This document shows positions 19,459 through 28,172 of a stretch of 64,000 nucleotides of DNA, piece by piece. Made by a program: the position numbers and the translations under genes. The stretch comes from Pigmentiphaga kullae (GTDB taxonomy: Bacteria > Pseudomonadota > Gammaproteobacteria > Burkholderiales > Burkholderiaceae_B). The notes below the pieces were generated by a model. It was not told the DNA's origin. It saw only the letters and a program-made list of their open reading frames with translations, and did no database searches. The DNA lies in the NCBI RefSeq assembly GCF_004216695.1, contig NZ_SGXC01000002.1, positions 1,736,001 to 1,800,000 on the forward strand. The letters run 5' to 3'. Position 1 is the stretch's first letter; every line of letters starts with the position of its first letter.

Positions 19459-21429
19459 ATGAAAGCAACCTCATGGCGCGAGCGTCTGCTGGGCAAGGCC
19501 CGGGACCCGCTGTCCCCGGACACCCGGCATTCCCTCGCGCTGGCGGCCTTCCTGGCCTGGGTGGGGCTGGGGGCGGACGGCCTGTCCTCCTCGTCCTACG
19601 GCCCCGAGGAAGCGTTCCGCGCGCTGGGCACCCATACCCACCTCGCGCTATTCCTGGCCATCGCCACCGCCATCACGGTATTCGTCGTCGCGCTGGCCTA
19701 CAACCAGGTCATCGAGCTGTTCCCCACCGGCGGCGGCGGCTACCGGGTTTCGACCGCGCTGCTCGGCCCGACGGCCGGGCTGGTATCCGGTTCGGCGCTG
19801 ATCGTGGACTACGTGCTGACCATCGCCATTTCCGTGGCCAGCGGCACCGACGCGCTGTTCTCGCTGCTGCCGGCAAGCTGGCAGACGTTCAAGCTGTGGA
19901 CCGCCTGTGTGATGGTGCTCCTGCTGATCTGGCTGAACCTGCGGGGCGCCAAGGAAAGCATCAAGGTCCTCCTGCCCATCTTCGCCGGCTTCGTGGTCAC
20001 GCATGCCGTCCTGATTGCCTGGGGCATCTTCGCCCACGCCGAGGGCCTGCCGCTGCTGATTCCCGACACGATCCGGGAAGTGCGCGAGTTCTCGCAGGAA
20101 GCCGGCTGGTTCTTCGTGCTGGCGGTGTTCCTGAAGGCCTATTCGCTGGGCGGCGGCACCTATACCGGGATCGAGGCGGTCTCCAACAACGTCGACCGCC
20201 TGGCCGAGCCCGTGGTCCATACCGGCAAGGCCACCATGCTGCTGATGGCCATCAGCCTGGCCTTCACCGCCGGCGGCATCATCCTGCTGTACCTGCTGTG
20301 GAACGCGACGCCGGTGGAAGGCCAGACGCTGAACGCCGTGGTGTTCGGCAACGTGCTGGGCGAGATGGGCTTCGGCGGCGGCAACCTGGTCGTGGCGCTG
20401 ACCGTGGTGCTGGCCTTCGAGGCCGGCCTGTTGTTCGTGGCCGCCAACACCGGCTTCCTGGGCGGCCCCTCGGTGCTGTCCAACATGGCTTCCGACTCCT
20501 GGATGCCGCACCGTTTCCGCTACCTGTCGAACCGGCTGGTGACCGAGAACGGCATCCTGCTGATGGGCATCTCCGCCTTCGCCATCCTGCTGCTGACGGG
20601 CGGCAAGGTGTCCGTCCTGGTGGTGCTGTATTCGATCAACGTGTTCCTGACCTTCACGCTGTCGCTGGCGGGGTTGTCGCTGTTCTGGATACGCAACCGC
20701 CACAAGCCCCTGCACAAGAAGCACTGGCGGCAGCGGCTGGCACTGTCGCTGGTGGCCGTCACCATCACCAGCTCCATCCTGGTCGTGACCATCGTCGAGA
20801 AATTCTTCGAAGGCGGCTGGGCCACGCTGCTCATCACCAGCGTGCTGATCTTCATCTGCCTGGGGATACGGGCCCACTACCGGGAAACGCGGCGCCGCAT
20901 CGCCGCGATCGACGACATCTTCGCCGACCAGTCCTTCGGCTCGGACTGCTCGCCGCCCGCGCTCGACCCCTACGCGCCCACGGCCGCCTTCCTGGTCGGC
21001 TCCAGCCGCGGCGGAGGCCTGCATGCGCTGCTGTGGGTGCAGCGCATGTTCCCCGACCACTTCAAGAACTTCATCTTCATCAACGCACGGACGGTGGACG
21101 CGCAGGTCTACGGCGGCCCGGAAGCGATGGAGGCGATGAAGCTGCAGGCGACGACCTCCCTGAAGTTCTTCGAGCGGTTCTGCAACAGCTACGGCATGGC
21201 CGCGACCAGCCGCCTGGGCTTCGGCACCGACGCCGTGCAGACCCTGGAAAAGCAGATCACCGAGGTCTTGCAGGAATATCCCAACACCATCGTCTTCGCC
21301 AGCAAGCTGGTGTTCAAGCGCGAGAATTTCGTCACCCGCCTGCTGCACAACCAGGCGATCAACTCGCTGCAGCGGCGCATGCACGTCAACGGCCAGCAGT
21401 TGATGGTGCTGCCCATGCTGATCGACTAG
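19459..21429 (+). CDS. APC-superfamily amino acid permease with C-terminal cytosolic domain
   Basis: 656 residues. The first ~450 hold about 12 transmembrane helices of the APC fold, with SSSSYGPEEAF and FPTGGGGYRVSTALLGP marking helix 1 and the following loop. Residues about 460-656 are a soluble tail without recognised domain, containing LVGSSRGGGLHALLWVQ. The tail resembles large APC permeases of unknown substrate. The reading frame opens much further upstream, but MKATSW at 19459 is preferred because the earlier part lies in the ridA divergent region. Confidence 0.85.
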   Translation: MKATSWRERLLGKARDPLSPDTRHSLALAAFLAWVGLGADGLSSSSYGPEEAFRALGTHTHLALFLAIATAITVFVVALAYNQVIELFPTGGGGYRVSTALLGPTAGLVSGSALIVDYVLTIAISVASGTDALFSLLPASWQTFKLWTACVMVLLLIWLNLRGAKESIKVLLPIFAGFVVTHAVLIAWGIFAHAEGLPLLIPDTIREVREFSQEAGWFFVLAVFLKAYSLGGGTYTGIEAVSNNVDRLAEPVVHTGKATMLLMAISLAFTAGGIILLYLLWNATPVEGQTLNAVVFGNVLGEMGFGGGNLVVALTVVLAFEAGLLFVAANTGFLGGPSVLSNMASDSWMPHRFRYLSNRLVTENGILLMGISAFAILLLTGGKVSVLVVLYSINVFLTFTLSLAGLSLFWIRNRHKPLHKKHWRQRLALSLVAVTITSSILVVTIVEKFFEGGWATLLITSVLIFICLGIRAHYRETRRRIAAIDDIFADQSFGSDCSPPALDPYAPTAAFLVGSSRGGGLHALLWVQRMFPDHFKNFIFINARTVDAQVYGGPEAMEAMKLQATTSLKFFERFCNSYGMAATSRLGFGTDAVQTLEKQITEVLQEYPNTIVFASKLVFKRENFVTRLLHNQAINSLQRRMHVNGQQLMVLPMLID

Positions 21430-21444
21430 CGCCCGGGCGCGCCG

Positions 21445-21485
21445 GAGCGCGGTATCCTTAGGGGAACACTCCGGGAACCGCGCTC
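21445..21485 (+). promoter_or_regulatory. leader hairpin abutting the DUF1857 start codon
   Basis: Perfect 9-bp inverted repeat GAGCGCGGT (21445-21453) and ACCGCGCTC (21477-21485) with a 23-nt loop. The stem ends three bases before ATG 21489, where a ribosome site would lie, and no Shine-Dalgarno is visible in the stem. Confidence 0.4.
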
Positions 21486-21488
21486 TCC

Positions 21489-21977
21489 ATGCTTCGCTTC
21501 GAACACCTCATCCAGATCAACGATCCGCTCGTGCCCCTGCTCACGCCGCTGACGCGCGAGCAGATCTGGCGCGGGCTGTTCATCCGGGCCCACGAACCCA
21601 CGGAATTCGTCATGGGACTGGAAAGCTGCACCATCGAGGCGGAAGCGGTCGGGCAGGAGCACACCGTGCTCAAGCGCGTGCTCGACTTCGGGCCCTTCCA
21701 GGTCCACGACGAGGTCACGCTGACGCCCATGCGCCAGGTCAAGGTGCTGGCCACCGCCACCGAGCTGTGGCCGCGCAGCGAAGCCACGGTCCGCATCGAG
21801 GAACCCGAGCCCGACGTGCTGTTCCTGCGCTTCATCTACGAACTGGACCTGCAGGACGGCCACAGCGAACTGGACGATACCGTGGTGGCCCTGCGCAAGC
21901 AGGCCTACATCGCAGCCGACATGGACACGGTCCAGCGCATCCGGGAGCTGGCCGAGTCGGGCCGGCTCGTGCACTGA
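21489..21977 (+). CDS. DUF1857 (AtaL-like SRPBCC) protein
   Basis: 162-residue cytoplasmic protein of the START/SRPBCC-like DUF1857 family (LRFEHLIQINDP start, LTREQIWRGLFIRA, a late FIYELDL strand). The fold forms a hydrophobic cavity, but no reaction is established. It sits between the APC permease and the convergent fpr with a 6-bp gap at its end. Its start is fixed by the family N-terminus despite the missing ribosome site. Confidence 0.83.
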   Translation: MLRFEHLIQINDPLVPLLTPLTREQIWRGLFIRAHEPTEFVMGLESCTIEAEAVGQEHTVLKRVLDFGPFQVHDEVTLTPMRQVKVLATATELWPRSEATVRIEEPEPDVLFLRFIYELDLQDGHSELDDTVVALRKQAYIAADMDTVQRIRELAESGRLVH

Positions 21978-21983
21978 CCCGGC

Positions 21984-22760
21984 TTACTTTTCGACGAAAG
22001 CGCGCTCGACCACGTAGTCGCCGGCATGGCCGGTATGCTCGGACGCCTTGAAGCCCAGGCCGTCGAGGATGGCGGTGACGTCGGCCAGCATGTGCGGGCT
22101 GCCGCACAGCATGGCGCGGTCGTGCTCGGGATTGATGGGAGGCAGGCCGATGTCCGCTGCCAGCTTGCCGCTGGTCAGGAGATCGGTGATGCGGCCCTGG
22201 TTGCGGAACGGCTCGCGCGTGACCGTGGGGTAATAGATCAGCTTGTCGCGCACCATTTCGCCGAAATATTCGTTGCCCGGCAGTTCGCTGCCGATGTAGT
22301 CCGAATAGGCCAGTTCGCTGACCCAGCGCACGCCATGCACCAGCACCACTTTCTCGAAGCGTTCGTAGACGTCGGGATCCTTGATGATGCTCATGAACGG
22401 GGCCAGGCCCGTGCCCGTGCCGAACAGGTACAGGTTCTTGCCGGGCAGCAGGTCGTCCACCACCAGGGTGCCGACGGGCTTGCGGCTGACCAGGATGGAA
22501 TCGCCTTCCTTCAGGTGCTGCAGGCGCGACGTGAGCGGGCCGTTGGGCACCTTGATGCTCAGGAACTCGAGGTGTTCCTCGTAGTTGGCGCTGGCGATGC
22601 TATAGGCGCGCATCAGCGGCTTGCCTTCGACTTCCAGGCCGATCATGACGAAATGGCCGTTGTGGAAACGCAGCGCGGGATCGCGCGTGGTCTTGAAGCT
22701 GAAAAGCGTCTCGTTCCAGTGGTGAACGCTCGTGACGCGTTCGGTATTGAAAGCGGCCAT
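21984..22760 (-). CDS. fpr: ferredoxin-NADP(+) reductase
   Basis: 258 residues, the standard subclass I bacterial FNR reductase. It shuttles electrons between NADPH and ferredoxin or flavodoxin. FAD motif RAYSIASANYEE, NADP-binding GTGTGLAPFMSII, and the C-terminal YVVERAFVEK typical of this subclass. MAAFNTERVTS at 22760 is the conserved N-terminus; a 14-codon extension is discarded. It is divergent from the zinc alcohol dehydrogenase across a 266-bp region. Confidence 0.95.
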   Translation of the reverse strand: MAAFNTERVTSVHHWNETLFSFKTTRDPALRFHNGHFVMIGLEVEGKPLMRAYSIASANYEEHLEFLSIKVPNGPLTSRLQHLKEGDSILVSRKPVGTLVVDDLLPGKNLYLFGTGTGLAPFMSIIKDPDVYERFEKVVLVHGVRWVSELAYSDYIGSELPGNEYFGEMVRDKLIYYPTVTREPFRNQGRITDLLTSGKLAADIGLPPINPEHDRAMLCGSPHMLADVTAILDGLGFKASEHTGHAGDYVVERAFVEK

Positions 22761-22950
22761 GGCCTGTCGGATCCCATCTAGATAGTCGGGCCAGTTTACC
22801 AAACCATGACTGGCCGTCGGACGTAAACCTTAGATTTTATGCGGATTAGCGGGCAGTAAGGCGAAATTGGCCGCATCTTATGAACATGGGTTCTAAGCAT
22901 ATTGCCAATGGCCCGGGTAACCCACTATTTCCTTCAAATCATGGCCGCGA

Positions 22951-22964
22951 CTGATCTGTATCAA
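22951..22964 (+). promoter_or_regulatory. FNR/Anr box (class II position)
   Basis: CTGAT-CTGT-ATCAA, one mismatch from the TTGAT-N4-ATCAA consensus. The centre is at 22957.5. A -10 element TGTAAT at 22987-22992 predicts the transcript start at about 22999, putting the box at -41.5, the textbook class II activator position. Confidence 0.7.
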
Positions 22965-23026
22965 TCAGACTGTCGAAGATCTCCTGTGTAATGTTTCCTC
23001 CCCCCTTACCTTCCGGAGGCCTGACG

Positions 23027-24127
23027 ATGACTGCCATGATGAAAGCCGCCGTGTTCGTTGCACCCGGGCGCATCGAGATCGCGGACAAGCCCATCCCCGA
23101 CGTGGGCCCGAACGACGCCCTGGTCCGCATCACCACCACCACCATCTGCGGGACCGACATCCACATCCTGAAGGGCGAATACCCCGTCGCGCCGGGCCTG
23201 ACCGTGGGCCACGAGCCGGTGGGCGTGATCGAGAAGCTCGGCAGCGCCGTGGCCGGCTACCGGGAAGGCCAGCGCGTCATCGCCGGCGCGATCTGCCCCA
23301 ACTTCAATTCCTACGCCGCCCAGGACGGCGCGCCCTCGCAGGACGGCAGCTACCTGGTGCCGCAGGGCCTGTGCGGCTGCCACGGCTACAAGGCCACCGC
23401 CGGCTGGCGCTTCGGCAACCTCATCGACGGCACCCAGGCCGAATACGTGCTGGTGCCCGACGCCCAGGCCAACCTCGCCCCCATCCCGGACGGCCTGACC
23501 GACGAACAGGTGCTGATGTGCCCGGACATCATGTCCACCGGCTTCAAGGGCGCCGAGAACGCCAACATCCGCATCGGCGACGTCGTGGCCGTGTTCGCCC
23601 AGGGCCCCATCGGCCTGTGCGCCACCGCCGGCGCCCGGCTGTCGGGCGCGACGACCATCATCGCCATCGACGGCAACCCGCACCGCCTGGACATCGCCCG
23701 CAAGCTGGGAGCGGACGTCGCCCTGAACTTCCGCGAATGCGACGTGGTGGACGAGATCATGAAGCTGACCGGCGGCCGCGGCGTGGACGCCTCGATCGAG
23801 GCCCTGGGCACCCAGTCGACCTTCGCGTCCGCGCTGCGCGTGCTCAAGCCGGGCGGCACCCTGTCCAGCCTGGGCGTCTATTCCGAGGACCTGACCCTGC
23901 CGCTGTCGGCCTTCGCCGCCGGGCTGGGCGACCACAAGATCAATACCGCGCTGTGCCCGGGCGGCAAGGAACGGATGCGGCGGCTGATCAACGTGCTGGA
24001 ATCCGGACGCCTGGACCTGGGGCTGCTGGTGACCCACCAGTTCAAGCTGGACGACATCGTGGCGGCCTACGAGCTGTTCGCCAACCAGCGGGACAATGTG
24101 CTGAAGGTGGCGGTCAAGCCGCACTAA
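23027..24127 (+). CDS. zinc-dependent alcohol dehydrogenase (tetrameric secondary-ADH type)
   Basis: 366 residues of the medium-chain dehydrogenase family. Catalytic zinc ligands appear as Cys in TTICGTDIH, His in VGHEPVG and Asp in CPDIMSTGFKG. That Cys-His-Asp set is typical of Clostridium beijerinckii/Thermoanaerobacter-type secondary alcohol dehydrogenases. The four-cysteine structural zinc lobe is absent. The nucleotide site is VAVFAQGPIGLCAT. The start is ATG 23027 with GGAGG eight bases upstream (ATG 23036 is also possible). An FNR-type promoter implies low-oxygen expression. Confidence 0.88.
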   Translation: MTAMMKAAVFVAPGRIEIADKPIPDVGPNDALVRITTTTICGTDIHILKGEYPVAPGLTVGHEPVGVIEKLGSAVAGYREGQRVIAGAICPNFNSYAAQDGAPSQDGSYLVPQGLCGCHGYKATAGWRFGNLIDGTQAEYVLVPDAQANLAPIPDGLTDEQVLMCPDIMSTGFKGAENANIRIGDVVAVFAQGPIGLCATAGARLSGATTIIAIDGNPHRLDIARKLGADVALNFRECDVVDEIMKLTGGRGVDASIEALGTQSTFASALRVLKPGGTLSSLGVYSEDLTLPLSAFAAGLGDHKINTALCPGGKERMRRLINVLESGRLDLGLLVTHQFKLDDIVAAYELFANQRDNVLKVAVKPH

Positions 24128-25340
24128 CGGGAACGCGCTTTCCGGGCTTGGCGCGGGGTCCTATGTCCGCCAGCCCGGCCCCCCACGCGGCCAGCATGTT
24201 CTGCGCAACATCGCGAAAACCCGGGTAACGCGCGGCATGACCAGCTATCATCGGCGCGATCTTGTGCACGGCTTGCGTGATCCGTTCGCGCGCCTCGTCC
24301 ATGTCCGCCTTGCTCAGGCCCAGCCGCGTGGCCCCATAGATCGCAAGCATGCTGCCCGACGCCCACACGCGCTTGCCTTGCACGGGCAGCGCGGGCAGGT
24401 TCGTCGCAAACCTCGGATAGACGGTGCTGCTCAGGACGTCGTAGACCGGCGCCAGCCGGACGTCGTCGACGTCGGTATAGACCAGCGCGAAGTTTTTCAG
24501 ATGCGCATCGGCATTGCGAACGGCGTAGTTCAGCAATATCAACGCATAGAGGCGGCGTGCCGCCTCCTTGAATGCCGCGCGCGGCACGTAGGCGCGGGTG
24601 AGCTTGGCCAGGTCCTCCAGCGTCCCCTTGTATTTATTGACGGCGTCATTGGGCTTGAGCGCGCAGTAGTCCTCGACCGCAAGCATCCGGCCGTCGGCGG
24701 TACGGTCGAAGCGTCGTACCGCCAGTACCTGCCCGTCGTCGGACAGCCTGGTCTCGGGTACCTCGAGACCGGCCTCTCGGGCGACCTCGAGGCAAAGGAA
24801 CTCGTTGATCGCCAGTCCCGGCAGATCATCGAAACCCGTCTTCAGGATGAACTCGTCCGTCCAGACCGTCGCCCTATCCTCGGGCCGCACGAGCGCCTTG
24901 GGCATGACGCCGGACACCCCTTCCGCCACCCCGCCCTCCAGCAGCCGCAGCAGGTTTTCCCGCGAATTGGCCGACGCGAGCAGTCCCGCCATGTCAGCCT
25001 TGCTGGAGGCCGCGGCAAGCGTGGCGCCTCGCGGCACCACCTGGACGCGTCCGATCGTGTTGGCGCCCGTCAGCGCAAGCAGGCCGAAATCGCTGACGTC
25101 GGCATGCGGGCCCAGGCGGCGAATCATCAGGTCTTTCTTGAAGCCCTCCGGCAGATTCATCTGGAAGAAGGGGTGCAGCGTTTTCCAGTCGTACGATGCC
25201 GCCCGCACCGGCATGAGCAGCGAAACGAAGCGATCCGGCGGCGTATCGGGCAAATAGCTGAAGACATACCTGGCCGCTTCCTCGGCAAGCGTCCCCACCA
25301 GCTCGCCGCTCACATGGACATCGAGCGTCGCGCGGCTCAT
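24114..25340 (-). CDS. HipA-like serine/threonine kinase toxin
   Basis: 408 residues. An N-terminal HipA_N subdomain (about 1-110) is fused to the kinase core, unlike tripartite HipS-HipT systems. GVSGVMPKAL matches the Ser-containing loop that is autophosphorylated in HipA. RNADAHLKNFAL holds the catalytic Asp and Asn, and LAPVYDVLS is the metal-binding Asp. All key residues look intact, so it is probably active; targets are unknown (aminoacyl-tRNA synthetases in known HipA proteins). It overlaps its antitoxin gene by 4 bp, and its 3' end overlaps the zinc ADH gene tail-to-tail by 14 bp. Confidence 0.9.
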   Translation of the reverse strand: MSRATLDVHVSGELVGTLAEEAARYVFSYLPDTPPDRFVSLLMPVRAASYDWKTLHPFFQMNLPEGFKKDLMIRRLGPHADVSDFGLLALTGANTIGRVQVVPRGATLAAASSKADMAGLLASANSRENLLRLLEGGVAEGVSGVMPKALVRPEDRATVWTDEFILKTGFDDLPGLAINEFLCLEVAREAGLEVPETRLSDDGQVLAVRRFDRTADGRMLAVEDYCALKPNDAVNKYKGTLEDLAKLTRAYVPRAAFKEAARRLYALILLNYAVRNADAHLKNFALVYTDVDDVRLAPVYDVLSSTVYPRFATNLPALPVQGKRVWASGSMLAIYGATRLGLSKADMDEARERITQAVHKIAPMIAGHAARYPGFRDVAQNMLAAWGAGLADIGPRAKPGKRVPVSAA

Positions 25341-25660
25341 GGCTGGCGCTTCGTGGTTTTCGGGCCGCGCGCGGAGCGCTTGCGCACCCGCTGGCGCATG
25401 GAGGTATCGCCCGCCTCGGCAGGCTCGGCCAGAACGTCGTCGAGCGTGCGCTGATGCCCCGGCGGACGGACGATCAACTCCAGCCCCACGGCGTCGAAAA
25501 GGCTCAGCATTTTGACGGCGCCGATTTCAGGTAACGCCCCCGTCTCGAACATGCTGATGCGGCCGCGCGCCACGCCGCTCATCTCGGCGACCTGCTGTTG
25601 AGTCAGATCGGCCGCCATGCGGGCGCTACGGAAGGCTTCCCCCAGCTCGGCAAGGTTCAT
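25337..25660 (-). CDS. HipB-like XRE-family antitoxin
   Basis: 107 residues. An XRE helix-turn-helix (about 5-60, LTQQQVAEMSGVARGRISMFE) is followed by a strand region and a basic, flexible tail (RQRVRKRSARGPKTTKR). It should neutralise the HipA-like kinase and repress the operon. It overlaps the toxin start by 4 bp (ATGA), so the two are translationally coupled. Operator-like repeats lie immediately upstream. Confidence 0.9.
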   Translation of the reverse strand: MNLAELGEAFRSARMAADLTQQQVAEMSGVARGRISMFETGALPEIGAVKMLSLFDAVGLELIVRPPGHQRTLDDVLAEPAEAGDTSMRQRVRKRSARGPKTTKRQP

Positions 25661-25720
25661 GTTCTATATCCGGAACACTATTGGCAAAATCCGAGATAAT
25701 GAATCGTATATGGAACACTA
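25660..25720 (-). promoter_or_regulatory. hipBA-type promoter and operator repeats
   Basis: TGTTC-N8-GAACA forms an inverted repeat at 25660-25677, touching the antitoxin start. The half-site GGAACACTA occurs at 25672-25680 and again exactly 40 bp away at 25712-25720, i.e. about four helical turns. On the minus strand, TTGCGA, a 17-bp spacer and TACGAT form a weak promoter overlapping the distal copy. Autoregulation by HipB is inferred. Confidence 0.6.
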
Positions 25721-25747
25721 CACTATCGCAAGCCATGTCCCTTATTC

Positions 25748-25781
25748 GAGACATTAGAAGGAAAAACTCATTTAATGTCTC
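25748..25781. repeat. inverted repeat in AT-rich hipBA upstream region
   Basis: GAGACATTA (25748-25756) and TAATGTCTC (25773-25781), a perfect 9-bp inverted repeat with a 16-bp spacer. It is not followed by a T tract, so it is not an obvious terminator; a second regulator site is possible. Confidence 0.5.
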
Positions 25782-25817
25782 ATAGGCATTACATTGAATC
25801 GGAGGCTTGCCCAAAAC

Positions 25818-25858
25818 AAAAACGACGTCCGCATCGCAAGATGCAGTACGTCGTTTTT
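25818..25858. terminator. bidirectional intrinsic terminator after tRNA-Ala
   Basis: Stem AAAAACGACGT (25818-25828) with ACGTCGTTTTT (25848-25858) and an inner GCATC/GATGC pair. T runs lie on both strands. It ends tRNA-Ala transcription on the minus strand. Confidence 0.88.
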
Positions 25859-25869
25859 GAATGAAACCT

Positions 25870-25945
<76 letters not shown>

Positions 25946-25959
25946 ACGTGCAGACCGCA

Positions 25960-25965
25960 ACTATA
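25960..25965 (-). promoter_or_regulatory. -10 element of tRNA-Ala
   Basis: TATAGT on the minus strand predicts a transcript start about eight bases before the mature tRNA. It overlaps the stop codon of the FMN dehydrogenase gene. A run of As lies just upstream; no strong -35 is visible. Confidence 0.45.
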
Positions 25966-27136
25966 CCGTATTTTTTTGCGACGTGCGTGGCGCCCCGAAC
26001 AGCAGGTCCGGACCGATCTCCGCCACCCGGCGGGCGCCGCAAAGCTGCATGCCGCGCTGGAACTCTTCGCGCAGGATGTCCAGCGCCCGAACGGCGCCCG
26101 CCTCGCCCGCGGCGATCGCCCCCCACAGCGTGGCCCGCCCCACCAGCACGGCGCTGGCGCCCATCGCCAGCGCCTTCAGGATGTCGCCGCCGCGCCGCAC
26201 CCCGCCATCCACCAGCACTTCCATGCGGCCGGCGGCGGCCTGCGCCACGCCGGGCAGCGCGTCCAGCGTGGCTGCCGCGCCGTCCAACTGCCGGCCGCCG
26301 TGGTTGGACACGACCACGGCGTCGCAGCCCAGGCGCGCCAGCCTGTCGGCATCGTCCGGACGCAGCACGCCCTTCACGATCAGCTTGCGCGGCCACAGGT
26401 CGCGCAGGGCCTCCAGGCGTGCCCAGTCGAACGAGGGATCGTAGCTGCGGCCCACCGACGAGGCGAGGCGGGTGGCGTCGGCGCCGGGCGCCTCCAGGCC
26501 TTTCAGGCTTTCCATCACGGGCAGGCCGCGGCACAGCATGTCCAGCGCCCAGGCCGGCTGGCTGGCGAAGTCGCGCAGGTTGCGCGCGGTGTAGTGGAAC
26601 GGGAAGGACAGGCCGTTGCGCAAGTCGCGCTCGCGCTTGCCGCCCACGGGCAGGTCGACGGTGATCATCAGGCCTTCGTAGTCCGCCGCCCGCGCGCGGG
26701 CGATCAGCGACTCCAGCAGCGGCCGGTGGCGCAGGATGTAGGCCTGGAACCACAGGCGCCCCGGCGCGGCATCGGCGATCTGCTCGATCGAGGCGGTGGC
26801 CGAGGTCGACAGCGTATAGGGCACGCCCGCCCGGGCGGCGGCGCGGGCGATGGCGATGTCGCCGCCGCGGCGGCCGAACCCGACCGCACCGGTGGGCGCG
26901 ACGGCGAGCGGCAGGCTGGACGGGGCGCCCAATACTTGCGCGCCCGTATCCACCGCCGAAACGTCGACCAGCGCGCGCGGTGCCAGCCGCACGCTCCGGA
27001 AGGCCGCGCAATTGTCGGCCAGCGTCAGTTCGTCCTCGGCGCCGCCGTCGAAGAAATCGAAAATGGCGCGAGGCAGGCGGCGCCGCGACGCACGGCGCAG
27101 GTCTTCGATGCTGTAGGCACGTGGCAATCCGGTCAT
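25961..27136 (-). CDS. FMN-dependent 2-hydroxyacid dehydrogenase/oxidase (lactate/mandelate type)
   Basis: 391-residue TIM-barrel flavoenzyme oxidising an L-2-hydroxy acid to the 2-oxo acid. PTGAVGF and STSATASIEQIA bind FMN, and SNHGGRQLDGA carries the catalytic His and substrate Arg. VDGGVRRGGDILKALAMGA is the phosphate loop. It ends an operon of maleylacetate-reductase-like enzyme, dioxygenase, Bug receptor and this enzyme; its start is 10 bp after the Bug stop. This suggests processing of an imported hydroxy acid. Oxidase versus dehydrogenase cannot be decided. Confidence 0.9.
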   Translation of the reverse strand: MTGLPRAYSIEDLRRASRRRLPRAIFDFFDGGAEDELTLADNCAAFRSVRLAPRALVDVSAVDTGAQVLGAPSSLPLAVAPTGAVGFGRRGGDIAIARAAARAGVPYTLSTSATASIEQIADAAPGRLWFQAYILRHRPLLESLIARARAADYEGLMITVDLPVGGKRERDLRNGLSFPFHYTARNLRDFASQPAWALDMLCRGLPVMESLKGLEAPGADATRLASSVGRSYDPSFDWARLEALRDLWPRKLIVKGVLRPDDADRLARLGCDAVVVSNHGGRQLDGAAATLDALPGVAQAAAGRMEVLVDGGVRRGGDILKALAMGASAVLVGRATLWGAIAAGEAGAVRALDILREEFQRGMQLCGARRVAEIGPDLLFGAPRTSQKNTV

Positions 27137-27146
27137 GGCCCCGCGC

Positions 27147-28115
27147 CTATTCCGCCGTGATGCCGGCGGCCTTGATCACCTCGGCCCAGCGCTTCTGGTC
27201 CTGGACCAGGAACGTGCCGAACGCCTCGGGCGTATCGCCGATGACCTCGGCGCCCAGCTCCTTCAGCCGCTTCTGCACCTCGGGCTGGCGCAGCGCCTCG
27301 ACCATGGACTGGTTCAGCTTCTGCACCACCGGCCGCGGCGTGCCGGCCGGCGCCAGCAGCCCCACCCATGGCGCGGTGTCCTGGAAATCGGGGAAGCCGA
27401 CGTCGGCCATGCTGGGCACGCCGGGAAATTCGGCGCCTGCCTGGGGCGTTCCCACCGCCAGCACTTTCAGGCGCTTTTCCTGGACATTGGCAGCCACGCC
27501 TATGATGGGATAGAACATGAAGGAGACGCGCCCCGCCATGACCTCGGTCAGCGCCGGGCCGTTGCCGCGGAACGGCACGTGGATCATGCGCGCCTTGGCC
27601 ATGGTCGACAGCATCGCGCCCGCCAGGTGGGCCGACCCGCCGTTGCCCGCCGAACCGTAGCTGATGGTGTCCGGCTTGGCGCGCGCCTGCTCGATCAACT
27701 GCTTCATGGACTGGATCGGCGACTGGTAGGCGGTGACCGCGACCATGGGTAGCGACGCCGCGTTGGAAACCGGCGCGAAGTCCTTCAGCGGATCGTAGCC
27801 CGCCTTGGCGCCCAGCAGGAGCCAGTTGACGTTGTGCGAAAGCGAGGCGAACAGCACGGTGTACCCGTCCGCCGCCGCCGCGGCGACCTCGCGCGTGGCG
27901 ATCAGCGAGTTGGCGCCCGCCTTGTTCTCCACCACCACGGGGTGCCCCAGCGATCGCGTCATTTCCTGCGCCAGCACCCGGGCGATCACGTCGGTGGGTC
28001 CGCCGGCCGCGAAGCCGACGATCATGCGTATGGGCCGGTCGGGATAGGCACCGGCGGCCGGTCCCGCGGCGGCGGCCAGCGTGGCCGCCAGCAGCAGGGT
28101 CGATGTCTTTTTCAT
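27147..28115 (-). CDS. Bug/TctC-family periplasmic solute-binding receptor
   Basis: 322 residues with a Sec signal (about 1-22, ending AGPAAGA). Bug motifs are MIVGFAAGGPTDVIAR, VENKAGANS, ADGYTVLFA and HVPFRGNGPAL. A strong GAGGAGGAGA ribosome site precedes the ATG. It lies between the TauD-like dioxygenase gene and the FMN dehydrogenase gene, so it probably binds the compound these enzymes degrade. Confidence 0.93.
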   Translation of the reverse strand: MKKTSTLLLAATLAAAAGPAAGAYPDRPIRMIVGFAAGGPTDVIARVLAQEMTRSLGHPVVVENKAGANSLIATREVAAAAADGYTVLFASLSHNVNWLLLGAKAGYDPLKDFAPVSNAASLPMVAVTAYQSPIQSMKQLIEQARAKPDTISYGSAGNGGSAHLAGAMLSTMAKARMIHVPFRGNGPALTEVMAGRVSFMFYPIIGVAANVQEKRLKVLAVGTPQAGAEFPGVPSMADVGFPDFQDTAPWVGLLAPAGTPRPVVQKLNQSMVEALRQPEVQKRLKELGAEVIGDTPEAFGTFLVQDQKRWAEVIKAAGITAE

Positions 28116-28172
28116 GGGTGTCTCCTCCTCGTTGTCAGGCGACGGCGTGCTCGCCGCGATAGCTGGCCAGCC

